Source: Aedoeadaptatus ivorii (GTDB taxonomy: Bacteria; Bacillota; Clostridia; Tissierellales; Peptoniphilaceae). Taken from it: a stretch of DNA of 64,000 bases. The DNA is taken from positions 248,001 to 312,000 of the forward strand of contig NZ_JAUSWF010000001.1 of the NCBI RefSeq assembly GCF_030815095.1, read 5' to 3'. Under the pieces are notes generated by a model. It had not been told where the DNA came from. It did no database searches and worked only from the letters and a program-made list of their open reading frames with translations. Of the stretch, positions 41,983 to 51,630 are shown piece after piece (positions within the stretch are counted from its first letter, which is position 1; each line of letters begins with the position of its first letter). The position numbers and the translations under genes are program-made.

Positions 41983-43761
41983 TCACTCCTCTACTACGCG
42001 TATATGCACTTCTTTCAATTGTTCCGCGGGAAGTTCTACCGGCGCTCCAGTCAACAGGTCGCTCGCCGATTGCGTCTTGGGAAAGGCGATTACGTGCCGC
42101 ATATTTTTCTCTCCCGTAAGAAGCATGATCAGGCGGTCCAAACCATAGGCGAGTCCGCCGTGCGGCGGCGCACCGTAGCGGAAGGCTTCGATCAGAAATC
42201 CGAATTTTTCTTCCGCTTCTTCTTTGCTGAATCCCAGCGCCGCAAACATCTTATTTTGTACCGCAGCGTCGTGGATCCGAATGGATCCGCCGCCCATTTC
42301 GTCGCCGTTGATGACGATGTCGTACGCCTTGGCGCGACAGTTTGCGGGATCGGATTCGATCTTGTTCAAATCTTCGTCCATGGGAGCGGTAAAGGGATGG
42401 TGTTTTGCGACATAGCGCGCTTCCTCTTCGTCGTATTCGAAGAGGGGGAACTCTACGATCCAAAGCGGTGCGAGCACGTCTTCGGGGATCAGGTCCATCT
42501 CCTCGGCGATGTGGTTTCTCAGATTTCCCAACGCAGCGTAGACCACGTCGTTTTTATCGGCCACAAAGAGTACGAGGTCGCCTTCTTCCGCGCCCGTGCG
42601 TTCAAAAATCGCATCCATACCTTCTTCGCCGACGAACTTCAGCACCGGCGACTGCGTGCCGTCAGCATTCCGCTTCGCCCAGGCGAGTCCGTGGGCGCCG
42701 AAGTCCTTCACATAATCGGTGAGTTTGTCTATTTTTTTTCGGGAATAGAAGGCGGCGCCATCTTTTACGACGATGGCGCGCACGCTGCCGCCTCCCGCCA
42801 CGGCGTCGGCAAATACCTTAAAGCCCGATTCCGCCACCAAATCCGAAACATCCTTCAGCTCCATCGCAAACCGCACGTCGGGCTTATCCACCCCGTAGCG
42901 ATCCATCGCCTCTCGGTAGGTCATGCGGGGAAATGGCGTGGGAATTTCTTTTCCCAAAATTTCACGGAAGAGATGGGAAAGATAACGCTCGTTGACGTCG
43001 ATCACATCTTCCGCCTCTACAAAGCTCAATTCCATATCGATCTGCGTAAACTCGGGTTGGCGGTTAAAACGCAGGTCCTCGTCGCGGAAGCAACGGGCGA
43101 TCTGAATATACCGATCAAAGCCGCCGACCATCAAAAGCTGTTTCATCAGCTGCGGGGATTGCGGCAACGCATAAAACGCGCCTTCGTGAATGCGGCTGGG
43201 AACCAAGTAGTCCCGCGCCCCTTCGGGGGTGGGCTTGTTCAACATAGGTGTTTCTACTTCCGCAAAGCCTTCCGCATAGAAGAAGTCCCTGGTTAATTTA
43301 TATACCCGGGAACGCGTTCTGAGAATCTCTTGGCTGCGGGGCTTGCGCAAATCCAAGGTTCGGTATTTTAGGCGCAGGTCGTCGGAAACCGCGTCGTCGT
43401 CTTTGACATAGATCGGCGGCACGTCGGATTCGGACAAAATTTTCAGCTCTTCTGCCAAGATCTCTATTTTCCCCGTGGGAAGCTTGTCGTTTACAGAACT
43501 GCGCGGGCGCACGGTGCCTACCACCGCGACGACAAATTCCGATCGCAATTTGGTCGCCTTTTCGAATAAGGCGGCATCCGTCTCGCCATTACAGACCGCC
43601 TGCACAATGCCGGTGTAGTCGCGAATGTCGGTAAATACCAAAGAACCCAGGTCGCGCGATTTGGCGACCCACCCCATGACGGTGACCTTCTCACCGATAT
43701 GTTCTTCTCGTAACGTCCCACATAAATGGCTCCGTTTCAGAGCACCCAGTGCTTCTCCCAT
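41983..43761 (-). CDS. aspS: Aspartate-tRNA ligase
   Basis: About 592 residues, bacterial-type AspRS. The N-terminal OB anticodon-binding domain (VMGWVAKSRDLGSLVFTDIRD), class II motif 2 (ARCFRDEDLRFNRQPEFTQID), the bacterial GAD insert (about 290-410) and motif 3 (GGLAYGLDRLIMLLTG) are in order. The ATG at 43761 follows TTAGGAGG. Non-discriminating versus discriminating type is not settled by sequence; the organism has AsnA for free asparagine. It lies after a Mur ligase gene. Confidence 0.96.
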   Translation of the reverse strand: MGEALGALKRSHLCGTLREEHIGEKVTVMGWVAKSRDLGSLVFTDIRDYTGIVQAVCNGETDAALFEKATKLRSEFVVAVVGTVRPRSSVNDKLPTGKIEILAEELKILSESDVPPIYVKDDDAVSDDLRLKYRTLDLRKPRSQEILRTRSRVYKLTRDFFYAEGFAEVETPMLNKPTPEGARDYLVPSRIHEGAFYALPQSPQLMKQLLMVGGFDRYIQIARCFRDEDLRFNRQPEFTQIDMELSFVEAEDVIDVNERYLSHLFREILGKEIPTPFPRMTYREAMDRYGVDKPDVRFAMELKDVSDLVAESGFKVFADAVAGGGSVRAIVVKDGAAFYSRKKIDKLTDYVKDFGAHGLAWAKRNADGTQSPVLKFVGEEGMDAIFERTGAEEGDLVLFVADKNDVVYAALGNLRNHIAEEMDLIPEDVLAPLWIVEFPLFEYDEEEARYVAKHHPFTAPMDEDLNKIESDPANCRAKAYDIVINGDEMGGGSIRIHDAAVQNKMFAALGFSKEEAEEKFGFLIEAFRYGAPPHGGLAYGLDRLIMLLTGEKNMRHVIAFPKTQSASDLLTGAPVELPAEQLKEVHIRVVEE

Positions 43762-43769
43762 GATTCCTC

Positions 43770-45302
43770 CTAACAAATTCTATTGTCTATTTTCTGCAAC
43801 CAATACGTCTTTTCTTCGCCACGGGAACGATCGGCGAGATCCTGCCAGATCACCTTCGCGGCATGATCCATGCCCTGGCAGCCGGCGAGGAGCAAGACGT
43901 CTCCGGACTCTACCGCCGGCAGAATGCGGCGGATGGAATCGTCCAGTCGTTCGATAACGGGGATTTCGTAGCCCGCGTCCTGCATGACATTTTGAAAGGC
44001 TTCCAATTCCGCATCGGTGACCACATCCTTCGAAGAAACCGCCTCGACGCTTTTGGTCGCATAGAAAGTCTTTAGCGGCAACCTCGCCATCCATTTCGCC
44101 GTTTCCACGGCATTTTCTCGATTGAGTTCGGCGCCCCGGCTGCCCCGAATGGCATAGAGGATGTGAAGATTCTTGTATTCCATCGCGTGCAGGGTCTCGA
44201 GGGTGACCTCTATGTTTTTCGTATTGGCAAAATGGTCGTCGAGGATCATATAATCGCCGCGGTAGATCAGTTCAAAACGCCGTTCCACGCCCGAAAATTC
44301 TTCCATGGCGCGTCGGACGGTTTGGGGATCGACGCCGCCCAACAGTCCGAAGGTCATTGCCATCATGGCATTTAATACCGAATGGTATCCCGCCACCTGT
44401 AAATGCACGGGGATTTCTACACTCGGAAGCGTCCACCGGCCTTTCGTCGATTCCCGCGCCACGCGATACGTAAACTCGGCAAAGCCCGTCGAAATGTCTA
44501 TACCCTCGATGCGCGCCATCGCCTCTTCGTCGATGGCGGCGGTAAACACCTGTCCCTTGGTGTCTTCGGCAAGTGCCGCAATCAAAGGCGCATCCACATT
44601 TAATAGCACGGCGGTGTCTTCGTCGGCATGGCGGATCAGTCGGCTCTTATAGTGAAAGTAGTTTTCGAAGGTGCCGTGCTGTTCCAAGTGCTCCACGGAA
44701 ATATTGTTAAAGCTGACGATGTCGAATTCGATGCCGCGCGACCGATAGAGTTCCTGGGCGGAGGAAGAAACCTCCATTACCACCACTTCGATCCCCGCAT
44801 CGGCCATATTTCTAAGATGTTCTTGCAGGTGGATGCTTTCCGGCGTCGTCAAAATCGCAGGAATCGACACATCACCGTATTGTACCGCCACGGTACCCAC
44901 CATGCCGACCCGATAGCCCGCCGCCTTAAAGATATCGCGAACCATAAAGGCGGTAGAAGTCTTGCCATTGGTGGCGGTGACGCCGAATATTTCCATCTGC
45001 CGCGAAGGATGGTCAAAGTAGATACAGGCGAGGTCGGCAAGCGCCTTGCGCGTGTTTTCGACGCGCACCTGCGGAATATCTGCTTCCACGAATTTTTCTA
45101 CGACCGCAAGATAGGCACCCTTTTCTTTGGCTTGTGCGACATAATCGTGTCCATCCGCCAAGACGCCTTCGATGGCGACGAAGATGTCTCCCGTCTCGAT
45201 CTCTCGAGAGTCGTGGGAGATGCGGCGAATTTCAACGTCTTCATCTATTTGTCCTCTCCGCTCGGCAATGGGTATGCCGGCGAGCAATGTATTGAGTTTC
45301 AT
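43770..45302 (-). CDS. Mur ligase family protein, MurE-like but atypical
   Basis: 510 residues. The first two domains match MurE: IRRISHDSREIETGDIFVAI with VLADGHDYV, then P-loop GVTATNGKTSTAFMVRDIF and VVMEVSSSAQ. The third domain departs: where MurE has DYAHTPD this has DDHFANTKNIE; the DNPR-type motif that selects diaminopimelate or lysine is not found; GKGHE is replaced by GCQGMDHAA. It therefore ligates an unknown amino acid or substrate, or is a MurE paralogue. It overlaps hemZ by 4 bases and aspS follows 8 bases after its stop. Confidence 0.75.
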   Translation of the reverse strand: MKLNTLLAGIPIAERRGQIDEDVEIRRISHDSREIETGDIFVAIEGVLADGHDYVAQAKEKGAYLAVVEKFVEADIPQVRVENTRKALADLACIYFDHPSRQMEIFGVTATNGKTSTAFMVRDIFKAAGYRVGMVGTVAVQYGDVSIPAILTTPESIHLQEHLRNMADAGIEVVVMEVSSSAQELYRSRGIEFDIVSFNNISVEHLEQHGTFENYFHYKSRLIRHADEDTAVLLNVDAPLIAALAEDTKGQVFTAAIDEEAMARIEGIDISTGFAEFTYRVARESTKGRWTLPSVEIPVHLQVAGYHSVLNAMMAMTFGLLGGVDPQTVRRAMEEFSGVERRFELIYRGDYMILDDHFANTKNIEVTLETLHAMEYKNLHILYAIRGSRGAELNRENAVETAKWMARLPLKTFYATKSVEAVSSKDVVTDAELEAFQNVMQDAGYEIPVIERLDDSIRRILPAVESGDVLLLAGCQGMDHAAKVIWQDLADRSRGEEKTYWLQKIDNRIC

Positions 45303-46675
45303 AGTAATTCTCCTAAATACTTGGATTTTTTCCGCACGACTTCGCCGAAACGATCCGTATAGTCTCTTAAATTACGGAAATTCGAAAACTTCATAACGGT
45401 CTTTCCGGACGCATCGACCAATTTCGTCGTCGCCGACATTCCCACGCCGATGACCGAATGGATTTCTTCCATCATAATCATATTATACAACGATTCGTAC
45501 CCGGGCAGCGAATAGCCGATATTCGATCCATTGCCGAGTATCCTCTTCTGCCGGTACAGATAATGGGGAATGTAGCCGGCCGCTTTTAAGCGGTTATAGC
45601 TGTATTGTTGCATGCGCGTCGTATTCTTTTGGAAGACGCCGCGGTTTTCGAAGATCTTCGATCCGTTTTTCAAAGACAATACGTGCACGGTGATATTTTC
45701 GGGAGAGAGCGGGATCAACGAATCCAAGGTATACGAGAGTTCGTCCATCCCCTCTCCGTCTAGGCCGAGGATCAAATCCATATTGATCGCCATATCCGTG
45801 GTATTTCGTACCAAATCGTATGCGTTTAAAATGTCCTCTTTATTGTGAGGACGTCGAATGCGCACCAAGGTCTCATCGACCATGGTCTGGGGATTGATGC
45901 TGATCCTCGATACGGGATAGCCTTTGAGCATCGCCATCAATTCCGGCGTAATCGTCTCGGGCCTTCCGGCTTCGAGGGTAAACTCCCGGTCGCCAAAAGA
46001 GCGCAAGCGATCGAGTATCATCGCCAGCTCTTCCGCCGCGATGGAGGTGGGCGTGCCGCCGCCAATATATATGGTCGCGGGCGCCTTGTCGAGTTTTCTG
46101 AGAACGAAGTCCAGCTCCATCAGCAGGTACTTCATATAGTGGCGTACGGCTTCTTTGTTTCCGGACCCGATGGTGGGATAGCTGCAGTACTCGCACCGAC
46201 TCGGGCAAAAGGGAATGTGGATATATAGCGAGTATCCTTTTCCCTTTAAGTGATCGGTCTTTGCCGCTTCCAAACGGGCAATCTCCAGCAACAGATCGGC
46301 GATCTCCGGATGCACTAAATACGACTCGATCAAAAAGTCTCGTGCCGCATCTCCCATAATTTTTCTGCGTTTTTGCATAAATTTGACCGGTCTCGTACCG
46401 GTCAAAGAGCCCCATAGGGATTTTTCCTTCGCGGGATGATCCACTTCGCGCACGATCCAGGCGGCGATATGGCGTTTGGTTTCGTACTCCCCTACATTTT
46501 CGAATGTCTTTTCGTATTGGCGCTCGCCCACGGACAAAATGGCGCGCTTTGTATCCGCCGTCGTCTCGAGTACGAGAAAAAGCTCGCCCGAGGTCTCGAA
46601 GGCGGGAAAATAAATCCGCAAGAGCTCGTATAGGGTGTGGATCTCGGAATCCGTTGCGTTTACGATACGAATCAT
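45299..46675 (-). CDS. hemZ: HemZ-like coproporphyrinogen III dehydrogenase family radical-SAM protein
   Basis: 458 residues. An N-terminal domain of about 150 residues unlike HemN precedes YSLYIHIPFCPSRCEYCSYPTI, where the CxxxCxxC cluster motif and the following IGGGTPTSI and LEAGRPETI blocks are HemN-like. This longer architecture is HemZ of Bacilli and Clostridia. Whether it makes haem or has another radical-SAM job in this anaerobe is unknown; no other haem gene is nearby. Coupled to the MBL gene upstream and the MurE-like gene downstream by 4-base overlaps. Confidence 0.85.
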   Translation of the reverse strand: MIRIVNATDSEIHTLYELLRIYFPAFETSGELFLVLETTADTKRAILSVGERQYEKTFENVGEYETKRHIAAWIVREVDHPAKEKSLWGSLTGTRPVKFMQKRRKIMGDAARDFLIESYLVHPEIADLLLEIARLEAAKTDHLKGKGYSLYIHIPFCPSRCEYCSYPTIGSGNKEAVRHYMKYLLMELDFVLRKLDKAPATIYIGGGTPTSIAAEELAMILDRLRSFGDREFTLEAGRPETITPELMAMLKGYPVSRISINPQTMVDETLVRIRRPHNKEDILNAYDLVRNTTDMAINMDLILGLDGEGMDELSYTLDSLIPLSPENITVHVLSLKNGSKIFENRGVFQKNTTRMQQYSYNRLKAAGYIPHYLYRQKRILGNGSNIGYSLPGYESLYNMIMMEEIHSVIGVGMSATTKLVDASGKTVMKFSNFRNLRDYTDRFGEVVRKKSKYLGELL

Positions 46676-47292
46676 AGGAGCTGCCGAATAAAGGGATTAG
46701 AGCGCTTCTCATCGTCGATGGTGGTCTCGAAACCGTGACCGGACAATACGACGGCGTTTTCGTCGCAGTTTGTCAGTTTTCTGAGGGAATCCGCCATGGC
46801 GTGGATATCGCCCAAGGGAAAGTCGGTCCTTCCGATCGACCCTTGAAACAAGGTGTCGCCGCTCAAGATCAGGTCCTCGTAAAAGTAGCAGACGGAACCG
46901 GGGGTATGCCCGGGCGTATGCATCACGCGAATTTCGCCACATTCGAGTTCGATCGTATCGCCGTCTTCGACCAACACGTCGGGCGCACGATCGGGCACTT
47001 CGCCGCCCAACATGGCGACAAAGTTGTGGTCGGCGCTCTCATAGATCACCATCTCCTCCTTGTGCATATATACTTTCACGCCCAAAGCGTCGCGAACGCG
47101 ATTTAAGGCCGATATATGGTCGCCGTGGGCGTGGGTAAGCAAAATAGCCTCGACTTTTACGCCCGCAGCTTCGACGATGGCGAGAATTTTATCGCCCTCT
47201 GCACCGGGATCTACGAGAAATCCGCGCTTCTTTTCGTCATAGACCAAATAGGCATTGGTCATACCGCCGACGAGTATTCTCTGATAGCCCAT
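46672..47292 (-). CDS. MBL-fold metallohydrolase, glyoxalase II-like
   Basis: 206 residues. Zinc motif THAHGDHI near residue 53, VMHTPGHTPGSVCYF, LSGDTLFQGSIGRTDFP and VLSGHGFETT give all expected ligands of the hydroxyacylglutathione hydrolase-like group. In low-GC Gram-positives such proteins are of uncertain substrate. Start ATG overlaps the dtd stop by one base; conserved in the relA-dtd-MBL-hemZ run of Clostridia. Confidence 0.9.
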   Translation of the reverse strand: MGYQRILVGGMTNAYLVYDEKKRGFLVDPGAEGDKILAIVEAAGVKVEAILLTHAHGDHISALNRVRDALGVKVYMHKEEMVIYESADHNFVAMLGGEVPDRAPDVLVEDGDTIELECGEIRVMHTPGHTPGSVCYFYEDLILSGDTLFQGSIGRTDFPLGDIHAMADSLRKLTNCDENAVVLSGHGFETTIDDEKRSNPFIRQLL

Positions 47293-47741
47293 TAGAAGCT
47301 CCTTTCGCTGTCTAATAAAATCGTCACTGGACCGTCGTTAATCATCTCTATCTGCATATCGGCGCCAAATTGACCCGTAGCGACAGAAAATCCCTTCTTT
47401 TCTACATAGGCAATCAAATCCTCGTAGACCGCTTCCGAGATCTCTCCTTTGGCGGCGCGGATATAACTGGGACGGTTGCCTTTTTGGGCATCGCCGTAGA
47501 GCGTAAACTGACTGACAATCATAATTTCGCCCCCGGTGTCTTGGACGTTGACGTTCATAACGCCTTCTTCGTCGGGGAAAATTCGTAGGCCCGTGATTTT
47601 CTTTCCGATATATTCGATATCCTTTTTGTCGTCTTCTTCTCGAATGCCTATGAGTACCATCAATCCCGCGTCGATCCGCGAAATAATTTCCCCGTCGACG
47701 GAGACGGTAGCATATTTTACTCGTTGCACCACTGCGCGCAC
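47292..47741 (-). CDS. dtd: D-aminoacyl-tRNA deacylase
   Basis: 149 residues, normal length. It removes D-amino acids, and glycine on tRNA-Ala, from tRNA. The cross-subunit active site motifs are SQFTLYGD near residue 77 and the GP-containing NDGPVTILLDS near the C-terminus. It lies 9 bases after relA, a pairing found across Firmicutes. Confidence 0.96.
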   Translation of the reverse strand: MRAVVQRVKYATVSVDGEIISRIDAGLMVLIGIREEDDKKDIEYIGKKITGLRIFPDEEGVMNVNVQDTGGEIMIVSQFTLYGDAQKGNRPSYIRAAKGEISEAVYEDLIAYVEKKGFSVATGQFGADMQIEMINDGPVTILLDSERSF

Positions 47742-47750
47742 GTTGACCTC

Positions 47751-49907
47751 CTAACCGCTGACCCGATATACTTCAAATACATTTTCGATATTTTTGAGCT
47801 TCTTTAGCAGACGCGAGAGCTCGTCGATATGATGGATTCGCACCGTAATGCGAACCACCAAAAAATGATCCTTGTCTTCCCGCGCCGAAAGGTTTTGAAT
47901 GTCCAGTCGGGAATCGTGAATCCGATTGGCGATATCTGCCAATACATTGTTTTTGTTGGCGGCGCGAATTTCGATCTCCGCGCTATACGTCTCGTTTTCG
48001 CCCATATCCCACCGAACAGGAATCAATCTCTCTTCTTCCAGGTTGTTCTTCAGATTGATGCAGTCCGAGCGGTGGATGCTGATCCCGCGGCCCATGGTAA
48101 TAAATCCCACGATTTCGTCTCCGGGTACAGGCGTACAGCACTTGGCGATGCGGACCTTTACATTGTCGATACCCTTTACCTGAATGCCGTTGGTGTTTCG
48201 CTGTTCCTTCTTTTCCGCCACCGGGATCTCTTCGGCGCGCACCGGCGCAGTCCTGTGCTTTCGCTCTTCCTTCTTCATATAGTCGGAGAGTTTCGCGGTC
48301 ACCTGCCGCACGCTCATACTGCCGTAGCCGATCTGCGCGTATAGATCGTCGAGGTCGTCGAATTTCAGACGCTCCTTTACATCTTCCATCCAATCGTCAC
48401 GAACGAAATCGGAGGGTCGGTATCCCAGTTTTTTGGCCTCTTGTTCGATCATTTCTCGTCCGCGCAGGATATTCTTGTCCCGATCCTTGACCTTAAAGTA
48501 CTGTTTGATCTTGGTCTTCGCCTGCGGGCTCTGTACGATTTTTAGCCAGTCGAGAGAGGGCTGTGAATTCTTATTGGTAATGACTTCGACGATCTCCCCG
48601 TTTTTGAGTTTGTGGCTCAACGGGACGATCCGGCCGTTGATCTTTGCGCCCACACAGGTATTTCCCACTGCGGTATGCACCCGGTAGGCGAAGTCGATGG
48701 GCGTAGAGCCATCCGGCAGATTGATCACATCGCCATTGGGCGTAAAGACAAATACTTCGTCGGCAAAGAAGTCGACCTTCAAAGTTTCCATAAATTCGTT
48801 GGGGTCTTTGAGGTCCTTTTGCCACTCCAAAAGCTGGCGCAGCCAAGTCAGATTTTCGTCAAAACTGGTGGACTTCTTCGTGCCTTCTTTATACTTCCAA
48901 TGGGCCGCAATCCCGTATTCGGCGGTTTTGTGCATCTCCCAAGTGCGAATTTGTACCTCGAAGGTCTCGCCCCGATCGTCGATGACCGTGGTGTGGAGGG
49001 ACTGATACTTATTCGGCTTCGGCATGGAGATATAGTCCTTAAATCGCCCGGGGATCGGCTTATACATGGTGTGAACCACGCCCAGCGCACCATAGCAATC
49101 CTTGATGTCATCTACCAAAATCCGAATCGCCTGCAAGTCGTAAATCTCGCCGAAGGTCTTCCCCTTTTTGATCATCTTTTTATAGATGCTGTAAAAGTTC
49201 TTCGGCCTTCCCGTAATGTCGGCGGCAATTCCGACTTTTTTGAGTTGATTCGAGATGTCTTCGATCAGCGCTTGAATTAACGCTTCCCGCTCGCTCCTCC
49301 GCTTATCGACCATTTCTACGAGATTATAATAATTGACGGGGTCTAAATAGCGCAGAGAAAGGTCTTCCAGTTCCATTTTCACCCGGCTCATCCCCAACCG
49401 ATCGGCGAGGGGCGCATAGATTTCTATGGTCTCCATGGCTTTGTCGCGTTTTTTCTCGGGAATCATATATTCCAAGGTACGCATATTGTGCAGGCGGTCG
49501 GCAAATTTTACGATCACCACGCGGATGTCTTTCGCCATGGCGAGGACCATCTTCCGTATATTTTCCGCCTGTTTTTCCTGTTTGGTCTGGTAGGAAAGCA
49601 TCTTTAATTTGGTCACGCCTTCTACCAGATCGGCGACTTCCTCGCCAAAGAGTTCTTTTACCTCGTCATAGGTGACCTCGGTGTCTTCAATGGTATCGTG
49701 CAACAGTCCCGCAATGATCGTCGGGACGTCCATATTCATTTCCGCCAAAATAAGCGCAACATGCAGAGGATGGACGATATAGTCCTCCCCTGAATTGCGC
49801 TTTTGTCCTTTATGATGGCGATCTGCAAATTCGAATGCCTTGTATACCTGATCGAATTCCGCATCGGGATTATAGGAACGAATGGCTTCGATTAGTTGTT
49901 CAATCAT
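47751..49907 (-). CDS. relA: Bifunctional (p)ppGpp synthetase/hydrolase (Rel)
   Basis: 718 residues. The HD hydrolase domain is intact (HHKGQKRNSGEDYIVHPLHV, GLLHDTIEDTEV), as is the synthetase domain (KNFYSIYKKM, YQSLHTTVID), so it can both make and destroy the alarmone. TGS (VFTPNGDVINLPDGSTPIDFA), a helical zinc-finger-like region and ACT domain complete the standard order. It controls the stringent response. It lies 4 bases after recJ and 9 bases before dtd. Confidence 0.95.
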   Translation of the reverse strand: MIEQLIEAIRSYNPDAEFDQVYKAFEFADRHHKGQKRNSGEDYIVHPLHVALILAEMNMDVPTIIAGLLHDTIEDTEVTYDEVKELFGEEVADLVEGVTKLKMLSYQTKQEKQAENIRKMVLAMAKDIRVVIVKFADRLHNMRTLEYMIPEKKRDKAMETIEIYAPLADRLGMSRVKMELEDLSLRYLDPVNYYNLVEMVDKRRSEREALIQALIEDISNQLKKVGIAADITGRPKNFYSIYKKMIKKGKTFGEIYDLQAIRILVDDIKDCYGALGVVHTMYKPIPGRFKDYISMPKPNKYQSLHTTVIDDRGETFEVQIRTWEMHKTAEYGIAAHWKYKEGTKKSTSFDENLTWLRQLLEWQKDLKDPNEFMETLKVDFFADEVFVFTPNGDVINLPDGSTPIDFAYRVHTAVGNTCVGAKINGRIVPLSHKLKNGEIVEVITNKNSQPSLDWLKIVQSPQAKTKIKQYFKVKDRDKNILRGREMIEQEAKKLGYRPSDFVRDDWMEDVKERLKFDDLDDLYAQIGYGSMSVRQVTAKLSDYMKKEERKHRTAPVRAEEIPVAEKKEQRNTNGIQVKGIDNVKVRIAKCCTPVPGDEIVGFITMGRGISIHRSDCINLKNNLEEERLIPVRWDMGENETYSAEIEIRAANKNNVLADIANRIHDSRLDIQNLSAREDKDHFLVVRITVRIHHIDELSRLLKKLKNIENVFEVYRVSG

Positions 49908-49911
49908 TCTA

Positions 49912-51630
49912 TCACCGCTTCTTGGACGGTCGCAGTGCTTCTATCTGAATCTGAAGTTTCCGATTGCCGCCATAGGTATCGATCTTGGGGCAATAGGCGA
50001 TATCCATAAAAATGCTTCCGTCCGCTCGTCTTGCCCGGCGAAGAAAGTCCGTAAACTCTTCCGCCGGTTGAAATAATATACCGTCGTATTTCCTACCATT
50101 ATAGAACAGATCCATACGAATTACATTGTTATTTTTTCCGAACACGCGGTACTGCAAAAGCTGCACATCGGTGGCGCCAAAAATCGGTCGTGCGTTTCCG
50201 TTTCCGAAGGGCGCAAATCGCGAAAGCCGCTCTACCGTATCTTCGCTCACGTCCTGTAGCGAAAGAACCGCATCCAGTCGTATGCGGGGCACGAGATCTC
50301 TGGGATCCAACCGGCTCTTTTCGATGACGTCGAGCTTAAAGGGGAGGTAGTTTCCGCGCGCCAGACTCAAGCCGCACGCCATGGCATGGCCGCCGAATTT
50401 GCTGAGATATTTCTCGCTCTTTCTGATTTCTTCGACCATATTATAGGCTTCGATGCTGCGTCCGGAGCCCTTGAGGCCGTCTTTTGCGCCGGTGATTACG
50501 ATACAGGGGCGGTGATACTTGCCCTTGATCTTTCCCGCGATGATGCCGGCGATGCTCTCGTCGATGGATTCGTCCTTTAAGATATAGATGGGCTGTACCG
50601 CTTCCTTGGGATTTTCCAGTTGTTTCTCCAAGCGCGCAAGCCCCTCTTGGGTAAGAGCCTGACGCTTTGCGTTCAGTTCGCGCAGATACGCCGCAATCTC
50701 CTTTGCCCGCGAAGGATCGTCGGTTACAAACAATTCTACGGCATCGCCCGCGGTATCCAAACGGCCCGCCGCATTGATCGTGGGCCCGAGTATAAACCCC
50801 AGATGATAGCCGCTGATTTCGGATCGAATCGCACAGGCATCGCAAAGCGCCCGTATGCCGATCTGCTCCGTATGATTGAGCCGCTCGAGACCCAAGGTGA
50901 CGAGGTTGCGATTCTCCTCGACCAATTCCATTACGTCGCAAACCGTCGCAATGGCGGCATAGGCGATAAAGTCGGGATCCATGTCCTCCGACTTTCCGGC
51001 GATGGTATAGAGATAGCGGATCAATTTGTAGCTCAATACGCCGCCGCACAGACCTTGAAACGGATACGAACAATCCTTTCTGTGGGGATCGACGACCGCA
51101 TCCGCCGGCGGCAGTTTGTCCTTCCCTTCGTCTTGTACCACCTGGTGGTGGTCGAGGACGATCACAGAAAGCCCCAACGATTTGGCGCGCTCGATCGCAG
51201 CAAATTGGGCGATGCCGTTGTCGCAGGTGATGAGGAGTTCTACGCCGTCTTCTGCCGCCGCTTCCGCCATATCGGGCTGCAGGCCGTATCCGTCTTCCCG
51301 CCGATGGGGGATGACATAATCTACCGTATACCCCAGCCCGCGAAGCCCGCGAAGTAATATGGTCGTACTCATTACCCCGTCGCAATCGTAGTCGCCGACA
51401 ATGCGGATTTTACCGCGGGTCTTTTGAATGATATTCCCGGCTTTTACCATATCCTTCATAGATATGGGCGAGTGCAGTTGTTCCGCATCGGGATGGAAAT
51501 ACTTTTGGATTTTCTCTTTCGTATCGATCTTTCGATTGATCAACACGCGGTATTCCCATTCCCGCAATCCCAATGCGCGAAAATCTATTTCCTCTTTCGG
51601 TTTTTCATTCTTCAAAGACCAGTACTTCAT
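49912..51630 (-). CDS. recJ: Single-stranded-DNA-specific exonuclease RecJ
   Basis: 572 residues. 5'-3' exonuclease acting in recombination and repair. DHH motifs: VGDYDCDGVMSTTIL, TCDNGI, VIVLDHHQV near residue 160, and DHHA1 GKIKGKYHRPCIV with SGRSIEAYN and FGGHAMACGLSL. A C-terminal OB-like region follows. It is shorter than many Firmicute RecJ proteins with extra C-terminal domains, but all catalytic blocks are there. It overlaps scfB by 4 bases. Confidence 0.93.
   Translation of the reverse strand: MKYWSLKNEKPKEEIDFRALGLREWEYRVLINRKIDTKEKIQKYFHPDAEQLHSPISMKDMVKAGNIIQKTRGKIRIVGDYDCDGVMSTTILLRGLRGLGYTVDYVIPHRREDGYGLQPDMAEAAAEDGVELLITCDNGIAQFAAIERAKSLGLSVIVLDHHQVVQDEGKDKLPPADAVVDPHRKDCSYPFQGLCGGVLSYKLIRYLYTIAGKSEDMDPDFIAYAAIATVCDVMELVEENRNLVTLGLERLNHTEQIGIRALCDACAIRSEISGYHLGFILGPTINAAGRLDTAGDAVELFVTDDPSRAKEIAAYLRELNAKRQALTQEGLARLEKQLENPKEAVQPIYILKDESIDESIAGIIAGKIKGKYHRPCIVITGAKDGLKGSGRSIEAYNMVEEIRKSEKYLSKFGGHAMACGLSLARGNYLPFKLDVIEKSRLDPRDLVPRIRLDAVLSLQDVSEDTVERLSRFAPFGNGNARPIFGATDVQLLQYRVFGKNNNVIRMDLFYNGRKYDGILFQPAEEFTDFLRRARRADGSIFMDIAYCPKIDTYGGNRKLQIQIEALRPSKKR

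Noticed and set aside
42004..43296. 430-codon rightward open frame across aspS
   Set aside because: It is antisense to aspS, has no ribosome binding site and no recognisable domain; the codon pattern is the mirror of a highly biased gene.
44628..45362. 244-codon rightward frame opposite the MurE-like gene
   Set aside because: Antisense shadow of a gene with clear P-loop and strong neighbours.
50441..51385. 314-codon leftward frame in a second phase of recJ
   Set aside because: Overlaps intact recJ in another frame; Arg-rich low-complexity text typical of frame shadows.
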